A stretch of 47,838 bases of DNA from Ectocarpus siliculosus (lineage: Eukaryota; Sar; Phaeophyceae; Ectocarpales; Ectocarpaceae), in assembly GCA_000310025.1 (NCBI GenBank), contig FN649735.1:3720261-3768098 (forward strand), written 5' to 3'. This document shows, one piece after another, positions 24,244 to 35,800 of the stretch. The translations under genes were made by a program, and so were the position numbers. The notes below the pieces were generated by a model. That model was given only the letters and a program-made list of their open reading frames with translations. It was not told the origin of the DNA and ran no database searches. Each line of letters begins with the position of its first letter. The first letter of the stretch is position 1.

Positions 24244-27200
24244 TTCTTCCTCCTCCTCCTCCCCCTCGGCCTCCACTGACGCCAGGTACTTGATCTCCTC
24301 GGTTACTAGCTGCGTGTTCCGGCGAGATCATCACAACAAGGCACGACACGGCTTGTCAGCGAAGGCATGGGTGAGGTCGATCCCGTCACAAGGGTTATAA
24401 CCCTCAACAGTACAGAGCGAGCAAGGAAAAAAACAATCGCGGTCTCACCGCCGTACTTGAATGCGTTCATGAATTTGTCGGCAAAGAACCCTGTTCTCGC
24501 CCGCTCTGCAGGTACCGCATGCTAACCCATCGAACGAGGCGAGCGCTGCCAAGCAAGGCAATCAAGACACCCCCCGGGAGAAATGCAACTTATGAATACA
24601 TACAACAAAAATATATACCACACATACGGTCGCGGCAAAAGAGTCAAGACAATCGAGGGAAGAAGCGGCGAGAGCGACATCACGGAGGGCCTTGTAGCAG
24701 GTCGATGACAACACCGACAGAGGAGGCGAGCAAGGCTCCGGACACGCCGAACTGTTGAAACCCAGGGGATTCGAGGGATGGTGATGGCTTGTAACTAGGA
24801 ACACCTCAACACGGCAAAATTCCTTTTTACGAATACGGGGGGTTTCCCGAAGACGACGCTTGTGTCGTCTCTCACGTGCGCGACACGGCAAAATTGCAGT
24901 AGCCTTCGCAGTATTCTTCTATTGAGTAAACATGTTGGATAAAGCATGCAAATCTGTGAAGTTGGGTCAGGGATAGGGTTTGCGTACGCCCTCCTTGTTC
25001 TATTTCCTCGTAAACTTGATTTCTCGGGAAGGCGGCCCCAACATTGCTTTTCATGAGTACGGGGGGGGGGGGGGTCCTGTCCCGATCACGATGCTTGAGT
25101 AGTCTCTCACGTTCACAACAGCCCCGAAGGCGTGCGGCAAGACTTGGATCACGGAGGGCGGCAGAGACGCCGACGGCAGGGACAGGAGAGACGTGAGTCC
25201 CAGGGCGATGACCTTCTTGGAGAGGTTGTTGTCGAACACCTGTGCCTTCATGCAGACGAACAGCTGCGTCAGCATCGCCTGCGGTTCGAGGAACGAAAAA
25301 GCACGGGGCATTGTGTCCGGATCACAGAGCTGGCAGCGCATCACGGTTTCACTTCAACAGCTGAGTACATACTTACGGGACACAAAAATTTGCCGAAAAT
25401 CACGGAACAGTGTCGAGCCATGCTTCGTCTTCGTCAGAACGAAGACTACCTGTAGCAATGTCCAAGATTTCCTTCGTTGTCTGGAGACGATGGACGCGTC
25501 TACCATGGCTCAAGGCTGGAACACGGAAGGCGGTGACAAAAGACGCTGCCGAGGTCCGGCTGACTCAACTACATCTCGCACACAAAGGGAGCACTTGTAC
25601 ACGAAACCCTCTTCTCAAAAGTGCAAACCTGGGTGGTGTTATTCGCCTCCGTCCACTGCAGGGCAAGCTGGGGGTTGTAGTAGAGCGCACTCGCGACCGC
25701 CTCCAACAAGGCCGACTTCAGCTCCGCCTTTTCCGCCTGCGGGGAAAGTGGTTAGAGTTAGGGTCGGGAGAGAGCGCGGGGCAAAAAATTAGCGCCTAAA
25801 GAAAACAGCTCGGGACGTAGGAAAACGAACGAACAAGGATGGCGAGCTCCGCCCTAACTCTGGGTGTCACTGCACAACATAACGGTTTGTTCCGTTGAGG
25901 GTAGAAAGGATCAAGCGCGATTCAGTTATCACTCATGGTGTTGCTGTGCAGAAAGGTTGGGATACACAAGCGGCAGAGTGCTACTCGCACATCGGATTCC
26001 ATATACAAGCGGCAAGCGTTACTCGTACACCAGAGAGAGCAGTGTGCCTCAACCAACATCAAGAAGGCGGAGAAAAGGTCCACCACCCCCGGCACTTACC
26101 GTCCGTACGCGCTCGCTGAGCATCGCGAGGATGGGGGGAATGTACTCGTCGATCCTGCCCTTGCAGTTGTGGAGCACAACCATCGTCAGCTGCACCGCAG
26201 TCCTGGCCTCCTTCTCCGATTGCCGCTCGTCCTTCATCACGCGCCCGCACATGTCTAGCAACATCTCGATGTACCTGTCGGCGACGTCAGTTTTCAACAC
26301 AGCTGTTTCGCTTCCAAATTTCAAAAATTCCGACTTCCAGAGTTCCAATCTCGTTCATTTTTCGCTGTCAGAAGTTTCCAAAGGTTCCCAAACAACAACT
26401 CACCGAGGATCCATGGTCTACGAACTAATGCGGAAACATTGACGCGAAATGGCTGCTGTATACAACGGTCCTGAGATGTAGAGAAAAACTTCGACGAACA
26501 TGTCCCAATACCCCCAAGACACACACCGCCGCTATCTCTATCGATAACATCATGCCCATCGCCGCCAGCAGTACATGCGACTCCCTTCAACAAAAACGAA
26601 ACACAAGCCGGCCCGGCATAAATGAGACTTTTGACAAAAAGGCATACGCCCTTGATTGTGCCAAATGGCCTGAGCATTCCCCCACAAATCAGTCCAATGA
26701 CCTTGAGCCGCAAAAATCACCTGCTGCCCTCGATTGTGCCATGTGGCCTGTGCACTCCCCCACACTTTCAGTCTAACGACCACACCAACAACAACATCGT
26801 TTGGAGCCGGAAAATCACCTGTTGCCCTCGGCACTTCTCCCGGCAATGAAGACGTCTGTGCCACGGCTGATGTAGTTGTCTATCGGCACGGCCATGTTGG
26901 AGATGAGATCGAAGGCCCACTTGTCCCAGGTGCGGTAAAGCATCGGGAAAACGCTCCACAGCTGTTCGCTGATGCCGGCCCTGAAATTTTGGGGCACGCG
27001 GGGGCGATGCGCAGAGCGCGGGCCACAGGAAGGTGCGGCGCAAAGCGGGGGGACAACAGAAGGTACCGCGCAAAGCGGGGAGACAAAGGAAGGTTCGGGG
27101 GATGTTCGTAAATAGTACACCGGCACAGGTACGGCGCAAAGGAGCGAGAAAGGGGATGTTGACGAGCAGTGCACCGGCTCCAACGCACTCATTCATGTAC

Positions 27201-30200
27201 ATGGCTGAGACCACGCTTCAGCGGCATGCTGGCTGCTCGAACGTGCGAATCAAATGCCGAACACTTATTTAAAGGACAGGACTGGCCCTGACGTAGAGGT
27301 CAACATTCAGAATCAAAACAACTGCCGAGCAAAATCCTCACCTCACAAACACCGGAGACATCAATCACGCACGCTCGTTTTACATCTCTGACACGCCAAA
27401 AAAAACACAACTTGCCACAAACAGGTCGGGAACCACCAATTGGTGTGGATGGTGGTTACAAAAATCAAACACAGCAGTTCCGACAAGTAAAAATGACGCC
27501 CAAGCCTGACGAATCTTCATCGTACTCAAGGTTGCGATTTCGCATGGCAACAGAAGGGCATACATGTACGACCGACACGTCACACACAGACAGGCTACAG
27601 ATGCAGACAACATCAGGTGTCCAACGCGAAGCCCTACCCGTAGTACGTGAGGAAGCTGAGGACGTCGCACGCGTTCTCGATGTACTCCATCAAATCTCCA
27701 TCTTCCGAGAAAACCTTCCATGAACAAAACAAAACACGGCCGAAGCGCGGGGGGGGGGGGGGGGGACCCCTAATCCGGGCTGCCCGAATCCTTAAACCGT
27801 TACCCCCCCTCCCCACAAAACCGGGGGGGGGCCCCCCGGGGTTTCCCCGGAACCGGGTCTCCCATTCCCCAAGGCGAAACCCCCGGGGGGATTTCGGGAG
27901 GCCCAAGAAGGGGGGGCCGCCTCCCGGTAAGGGGGGTTGGGATCTTGGGCCCACTTTCTTGGGGAAGGGAGAAAGCCGGGGAAGAATTAAATTATTTTTT
28001 GGGGGGGTCCCTTCCCGAAAAAGTTTTAAACCCTGGGTAACTTCCCCCAGGAAGCTTGACCCTGTTATCCCAACGGGGGGGGAACCCCCCCTTGGGCGGG
28101 GGGGGGGTTTTCCCCCCCCCCCAAAATGGTCTACTCCACNNNNNNNNNNNNNNNNNNNNNNNNNNNNNNNNNNNNNNNNNNNNNNNNNNNNNNNNNNNNN
28201 NNNNNNNNNNNNNNNNNNNNNNNNNNNNNNNNNNNNNNNAAAAAAAAAAACCAGGCCAAAGCCGGGGGGGGGGGGGGGGGGGTTTTTGTGTTTTTCCTTC
28301 CGTTATTGTTTGGCCCTTTGCCTTGGCTTCCTTAAAAAGCGGGGAGGGACCCCCCGGGTTTTTCCCGGGCCCGGGTTTTCACTTCCCCAGGGGGGAACCC
28401 CCTTGGGTTTTTGGGGGATTGCCATAAGGGGTGCGTTCCTTCTTGTTAGGGGTTTTGGGCTTTTTGCCCTTATTTCTTTGGTTAGGGATGACAGTGGGTT
28501 TTGATTTAATTTTTTTTTGGGGGGTTTCATTCCCGGGGCCATTTTTAACCCTTGGGTAGTTCCTTGGGGGATGTTTGCCCATTTTTTCACAAGGGGGGGG
28601 GTTCCCCCCTTTGGGGGGGGGGGGTTTTTTCCCCCCCCCCAACCTTTTTTTTTTGGCCCCCCTTTTGGTTTCCCCCCAAAAAAAAAACGGGGGAAAAAAA
28701 AAAAGGTTACCTTGTTTGCGGGTTTCAGAAAGGAATTTGGTTTTTTTTACGGGTTGGTTGCCAAGGGAGGAAACCCCATTCCGGAGGGAAACCCCGGGGG
28801 GGGGGGTTTTTTTTAAAAGTTGTTTCCCAAGGGAGGAAACCCCACCCCGGTGGGCAAAAAAGGGGGGGGGGGGGGGGGGGGGGGTGATATCTAGAGTACT
28901 CTCATGTGTTGCTTGCATTGGTACACCTCCGACAAGGCAAAGAGGCGTGCGACAACACAAAACAAAGCCAGAAAAACAAAAAACAGAAAAAACTAACGTT
29001 TGCGCCCAGCACATCTCTTTTCGACCATCGACATGTACAGCAGTGAGTAAGCTCCTGCTAGCCTACGATGGCACACTTATGTACGGACCTGCGCAAGCAT
29101 AGGCAAGAGGTGCGATTCCATCGCCGGGAAGAGCTCCGGCACTGCCTTGGTGCTCTGCAGCACGGTAGAAACGGCCTCGATGACTTGACTCGCCGCCATC
29201 GCCGCATCGTCGTCGTCGCTACCCGCCTGCCGTGAGTGTGTTCCCAATATTTTTATTGCATGAAGAAGGGGGAGAGTTTTTGATACAATCCATTCAAAAC
29301 AAGCCATCGGTTACTGTACTTGTGGTGCGTCGATATCTTGATTGCGTGTTTCCGGCAAATAAATCTCCAAGCGGAAAGTTCTGTGTCACAATTCGTACCA
29401 CACGCTATCGGCTGTTCTTGTGATGATGCGTCGATATCGTGCATCGTTTCCCTCAAAACGTATCTCATTTGAACCGCTGATCGATTCTCACGCCATCAGG
29501 CACATGCACAATTTTGTTGGTTCGACTACTGTAGGTCAACACGCCGTCGGATACTCTAACGATGAGGTAATTCCACCAGGTGACCTGGTTCACATGCTGT
29601 CGGGCGATGGGTGGGTTCGACAATGAGGCCCCTCCACTGATTGGTGGGGAGAAAATTCCGAGTTTTGATTAGTGAAGTCGTTGATTGGCCGGATGAGAGA
29701 ACAGCGCCATCGCCCTCGGCCACATGACGTAAGACGGTCGGTGGCTTCAAGTACCACGGATAATGATGGCTCACCCTTTGGTGAATGTACACTTTGAGTT
29801 CACAAAAAAGAGGCCGTGCTTGTCCGGGGGTGCTCGGCAGAGTACTGAATCTACGCGGCCTCCGGGGGGACACGTGGATCATGATATGGGTATGATGGGC
29901 ATGACGCGCGATGCCTGTTATTATTCGTGATACACGGTCTTGAGTCAACCTTCTTTCTCTTGCGGCCTCTGACGAAGCTTAGCTGCTGCACCTAAACGTA
30001 CTGTAGCAAGGAAGGCTTTCCAGAGGGTATCACAACATGGATGTGAATCGTTGATGACAAAACCAACCAGAAGCGCGAATCGTTGCACCCCAACTTCTCT
30101 GATAGTTCCATGACCCCCGGTCTCTTGATGAAAATGCCGACCAAACCGCAATAGCCTTGTTTCACCCCAACCTCTCTGACGGTTTCATTGTCCCCGCTTC

Positions 30201-32790
30201 CAGTACTAATGACTACAGTATGGCCAGTTGTTATGGACATAATTCCGAACCGGGAATCCCGATATTACGCCTTTTACATCCAAACCCCCATGCGTCAGCA
30301 GGAGTTTTGCGCACTTGGTCGGAAAAGCACACCAAAGCGCTTTGTCAATCAGCACTCGCCGCACAGAAACCCTTTTGCGATCAAACCTTCGAGGCTGTAG
30401 GCTACATTGCTGTGAGCCTCTCGGAGCCAAGTTGGGGAGCTGGGGTGGAGTGTGTGTTCAACGTGCTTGGAAAAACAGGATTCCAATCTGGGAATATTGG
30501 ACGACCCTGCGTGGGAATTCCTCATGGATTCCAAACTGGAATTGGTTGAAATTCCAATCTGGGAATTGTGAATTTGCTTTCATATCCGAGGCTACTCTGT
30601 TCACCCTCCGTTCTAGCTGCCCAAACTTGGCTCCGCAAAGCTTACAGCAGTGGACTGTACAGCCTCCGTGGTTTGATCAGGAACAGGTCTCTGTGAGGCG
30701 AGGACTAAGTAACCAAGTGCCGTGGTGGGCTCTGCTTGCTATCTAGTACGCAGACCTCCTCTTTTGGGGGGTGGCTTACCATTATCTGTCGACCCCCCGA
30801 TTCCAATCTGGGAAAATCTACCATAACAACTGTCCTAACCAAAACCACAAATCGCGCCTTTGCTGTACACCACTTCCTTCATCCAAGCCCCACGCTTTCG
30901 TGGCCACCCGTCTCTGCGTCTAGGGGGCATCGTCCGCCCTCACTCACCGAGGCATATTCCAAGAAACATCTCGTGAGCTGCTGCGTGAGCGCCGAGGCGT
31001 GGGGTGCGATGTGGTCTTGGAACTTCTCGATGATCAGGTCCAACGCCGCCACCACCTAATCACGGCCGGGGGGGGGGGGACTCACGTAAACGTATGCCGT
31101 AGTTGGTAAACCATTGACCGCGCAACCCTATACAATGCTGCACGGACGGAGCCATATGCCGGGTTTTCGCAGGCCTAGGCTAAGTTTCGCAAGAATGCAC
31201 CCTAAGCTGGTCATCATCCTTGCTGTGCCAAACCACATGGTACGCCTTGAGTTGATTGGGGGGGGAGGTCGTATTCATGTTTTGCATGCCTTAGCGGTTA
31301 GGCCATTGACCACGTGTCCTCGAGAGAAGGCGAACATTGCTCCGACAGGACAGATCACCCACCGCCAGGGAGGGGGTACGCAGACCCTATCCCTAACCCT
31401 AACCCTAACCCAACTTCCCCGATTCAATGCTTTTTCCAACATGTTAAAACAGAATATCGGTCCAATAGGGTATGGTATCTTACGTCATGCCACCCACGGT
31501 ACTTCGTGCCCAGTCCGCCGTACCGTACCGTACCATACCTCGTCAAGGCCGATCTCCTGCATGATGCGGAAGTACTCGTTGAGGATGTCGGGCAGCACCT
31601 GCCTCACGGGCTCTTCCGCCTCGTCGAGCTCGATCAGGTACCGAAGCGAAGACGCAGCTTCGATCTGGACTGGGAGAGAGCTATCCCGCAAGCACTGCCA
31701 TATCGTATCGGCGACAAAAAAGAACGGCGGGCGGAGAATAAAGCCGTGCGTAGCTAACTGTTGCTCTTGAGACAAGAGACTGACAGTATCTGTTGCCGGT
31801 GATGTCTTCAACGAAAGAAACGGTCGGGGCTGCCTCTGTTCAACAGTTTCTCTCCCCTCCTCTTCAGGGCGAGGGAACAAGTTTCCGTGGAAAACAATGC
31901 CGTGGTAAACTGTGGTACAAATTAATGCGGGAACCGCGCAATACAGAGAGAGAGCCTGTGGTAAAACCCATTCGCGCCTAGAGCAAACAAGGTAACCCCC
32001 CCGAAAAAAAACGAAATACCTCTCCTTCGCGCTTGGTGATGTGAGAGCCTGGTCCGGTGAGAACCCGGCGTTCTCCGTCCCGGCTATATAGGGATGCGAG
32101 GTCAATGTTCTATAACGACTACGGCATGCGCGGCACACACACACACCGAACAAAACTAAAAAACAAGCCGTCAAGCTCCTCACCTGAAGCGTGGAGTTGA
32201 GGCAGTGCATTATCGTCTGCGGGTCTTTGAACTCCGCCTGGGCAAATCTTTGCACCATCCAGCACGCGCGATATCGCATGAACCTGTCAATCGAGTCGAT
32301 AGGACAAAGGCAAAGCAGCGGTGCGGGTCAGCCATTGCATTTCGGTGTATCCTTTGGTGCCATTGCTACCTACACATCAGTTATTTTCTCACGAGCTTTT
32401 ACCCCGTCTCTTTTGGTCTGAAAGACTCCCAAGACAAGTTACGGGTGGAGTCAAGAATAGCTTGTCGACCAGTGCCCAGACATACAGAAGTACGACTTTT
32501 GACATCCTATTCCCGCAAAAGAATAGTTTCGGTAGAGTCAAGAATAGCCTACCGTGCCCCGACTCATCCGACTGTTGACAATTTGATTGCCACATGCCGC
32601 ACAAAGGGTTTGTACTTGTACACCACTCGTTGCGGTACATGCTACGCTTTCGATACAGGTAAACCCGATTTCCCGTGGAAGCTACATGTAAGCATGATGG
32701 ACAAGGGGTCATGTTGTCGTACGGCCCTGTTGCAGTCGGCTTCTAAACCACGCAAGGCGTCTCCATCAAAGGGAAGAGAAAAACAACAAA

Positions 32791-32828
<38 letters not shown>

Positions 32829-35800
32829 CCGACAGCAACAACCACAACAACAACAAAAAAACTTCAAATGCCCTCTGACGGCGCTCACCCCACGGGGCTC
32901 TGGAACTCCGGCAGTACGTGCTGGACAATGAGCGTCTCCAACGACTTTTTGTACTTCTTCGACCGGAGAAGGACCGTCGATAGGCTCCTGTTGGGGCCAC
33001 AACAACGGCAAACAAACAACAAGAACAAGAAACCGGATTAAGGACCAAATGGAGAGACGAGGGGGGGGGGGGGTCTGTTATATACCATATAGGGTGCTTC
33101 AACTACCAACGATCTAGCGTGCTAAATTAGAGTAACCTATGTATTTATTATTTTATAGGATATAGAATGGGGATACGTAAACTTATCCACCAAGCCAAGA
33201 ATAAGAAACACGACGTCAGCAAAAAAAGGGCGTTGCGGGATGTACAGCAACTACTGATACACCAGACGCGCAGAGAATGCAGGCACACACAACAAGGTCA
33301 GCACGCTGTCTTTCGTGCAAGAGTGGTTGCGTGCGTTGCCGCTACACGGGTGGTGAAGTCACGTCAGCGTACCCTGAGGAACAGGTGTGGCGTAGCCAGT
33401 GGCATCAGCCGGATAAACCTTAATCTTGCACCACGACGATGCACCTACAGTGGTGGTCGAGATATATCGCGGCCTAGTGACAGACCAAAAGCACCGTGTT
33501 GTATCAGGACTGCTATTGGGGGAAGGTCGCTGAATACAAATTCAATACAAGTGATGAGCTTCGTTGCCAAGGAATTATTTTACCACGATACCTATGGCGG
33601 GAACCGCGCTATTCGGGGCCGCGATATATCGGGACCGCTACTGTACGAAGGCAAGCACAGGTCCGTGCACTGTTGCACACACGACGCATCATCATCAGCC
33701 AACCAACCAACAGCTACGAGTACTTGTACTGTAACACACCCCAGGGCAACCAAGGCTGCGTCCTTCGCACGGTGGTCACGTTGAGCCTCCGGCGTCGCCG
33801 CGTACGTCGTCAAAACGTTCTGAGTGTACGTCAAGAGCTAAAGATGAAAAAACAAACAAAAAAAACAGACGGAGGGGGGGGGGGCGTTGGCACAATATGT
33901 TATACCCGGATAAATTCTTGATGATCCGAAGAAAAGCGAAGAGAGGAACACAAAAATATATGTACTTCGAAGTATGCATTAGAGAACGGCGTGTGGAGGC
34001 GGGGAGCAGGGGATGGGAGTTATCTTGAACCCCTGTAAATTTCTTTCCAAGTAAAACAAAATGCAAACGCATGCGGAGCACGTCTAGGCAGTGTGTAAGT
34101 CTGCTTGGAAGCGTTCCTGCTCTCAGTCCGGAAGTTCCCACTCTACTCTTGCAATAGGAAGTTTCTCACCCCTGAGAGTTTCTATTCTCAATTCTCGCCC
34201 TGGGAAATTTCTACTCTCACCCTTGGGAAGTTCCTACTCCCACCCTTTGGAGTGTTTACTCTTTGCCTGGGAAGTTGCCACTCTCAACCTACCGGTAGGA
34301 ATTTTCTACTCTGACCTTGGGAAGTTTCTCCTCTCACTCTGGCAAGTTTCTACTTCACTATCACCCTGATCTTTTTTTACTCTAACCCTGGGAAGCTTCT
34401 ACTGTTACCCTGGAATTTTTTAGTCTCACCCTGAGAATTTTCTACTCATACCCTAGGAATGCTTTACTCTCAATCTGGGAAGTTTCTACTGTTGCCCTGG
34501 CAAGTTTCTACTTTCACCCTGGAAATTTTAACGCTCACTCTGGGAAGCTTCTACCGTTATCTTACCCTGGGAAGGATGTCCTTGCCCCTGTACTTGGCGA
34601 GGTCGATGATGCAGTTCACCGCGGGGACCCTGGGCGACAGGTAGTCCTCCGAGGGGTCGTTGTTCTTGTGGATGAACTCGTGAGGGTCTGCGTCAAACGT
34701 CTGGTGCATCGGCGCAAGGCGAGGATGTACACGAGGTTAGGGCAGGTTGGGTGGACGTGATGCGTCTGCAACACAACCACAACCGACAGCAGCAGCGAAA
34801 CAACAACGACAACAACAACAACAACAACGACAGCAACAGCAGCATCAACATCAACAATTACTACGACCACCATCACGATGACGTCAATGCTGCACATACA
34901 TCACCATGCACATGACTAACATCAAAATCAACGATAACGACAACCACAGACAACAGCAGCAGCAGCAGCAACAGCCAACAGCAGCAACAACAACAACGAC
35001 TACGATGACTACTTACCATACCCACAAAAAAAAAAAAAATCAACATGGTTACGACGGCAGCAGCATTAAAACATAAAGACCGACAATTTCAACATCAAGA
35101 CCGACAGTATCAACATCAACATCGACAATATCGACAGTATTAACATATCAACATCAACAAAAACCAACATCAACATCGACAATATCAACATCAAGACCGA
35201 CAACATCAACATCAACATCAACATCAACATCAACATCGACGATGACGCCATTGCCTCACACACCTCGACGTCCTTCTTAGACAGGCAGAGCTCGGGGAAG
35301 ACCGCCTGGAACAGGAGGAAGTCCAGGTGGGGCTTGAGCAGCTTGTACGTGTGAGACAGCTCCGTCGCCGGTCCCACGAATACCAAGCAGGCGTGCACCA
35401 CGCGGTCCGTGCAGTACTCCCCCCTCGACCGCATCGCCAACGTGTTCATCACCTGCCGAGGAGGGTACAGAATAAAGGTTTACGCCATCAAGCTTAGGGC
35501 TAGGGTTACAGGGTTAGGACGTCGACCATGTACTAGGTTGTCCTTGGGAGGGAGGCTTTTTGAATGCTCTCTTTTCGATCGCATCGCTTACGCGTTCATC
35601 ACCTGAAGGGAGCACAAAAAGTCCATGCCGTGAAAAGCACGCAGCACGAAGGCGATGACGTCGTTGACAACAACTGTGTACTCGGCCGAACGTGCAGAGC
35701 ACTCCCCTCGACCTCGTCGGTCTAGCGTGCCCATCTCCAACAACAAGCGGCACAACGAACGGCCATGACGACATCGACCACGACACAAACCAAACAAAGA

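Noticed and set aside
24449-24505. Possible small extra importin exon encoding ADKFMNAFKYG
   Set aside because: It has AG and GT borders, but it needs a one-base carry-in that exon 22 does not supply. Direct joining of exon 22 to exon 23 is in phase and fits the family length.
25193-25799. Overlapping plus-strand frames of 199 and 129 codons
   Set aside because: They are antisense shadows of importin exons 21 and 22.
27647-28504. Open frame of 285 codons on the plus strand
   Set aside because: It runs through the N gap and error-rich homopolymer sequence, so it is an artefact.
31485-32279. Continuous minus-strand frame of 264 codons
   Set aside because: It contains exon 14 and exon 15 of the importin gene with the intervening intron read through; the intron part has no conserved character and the splice sites are clear.
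34095-34580. Regularly spaced short repeats resembling a CRISPR array
   Set aside because: Units are degenerate and contiguous with no unique spacers, and they lie inside an intron of a eukaryotic gene. This is a minisatellite.
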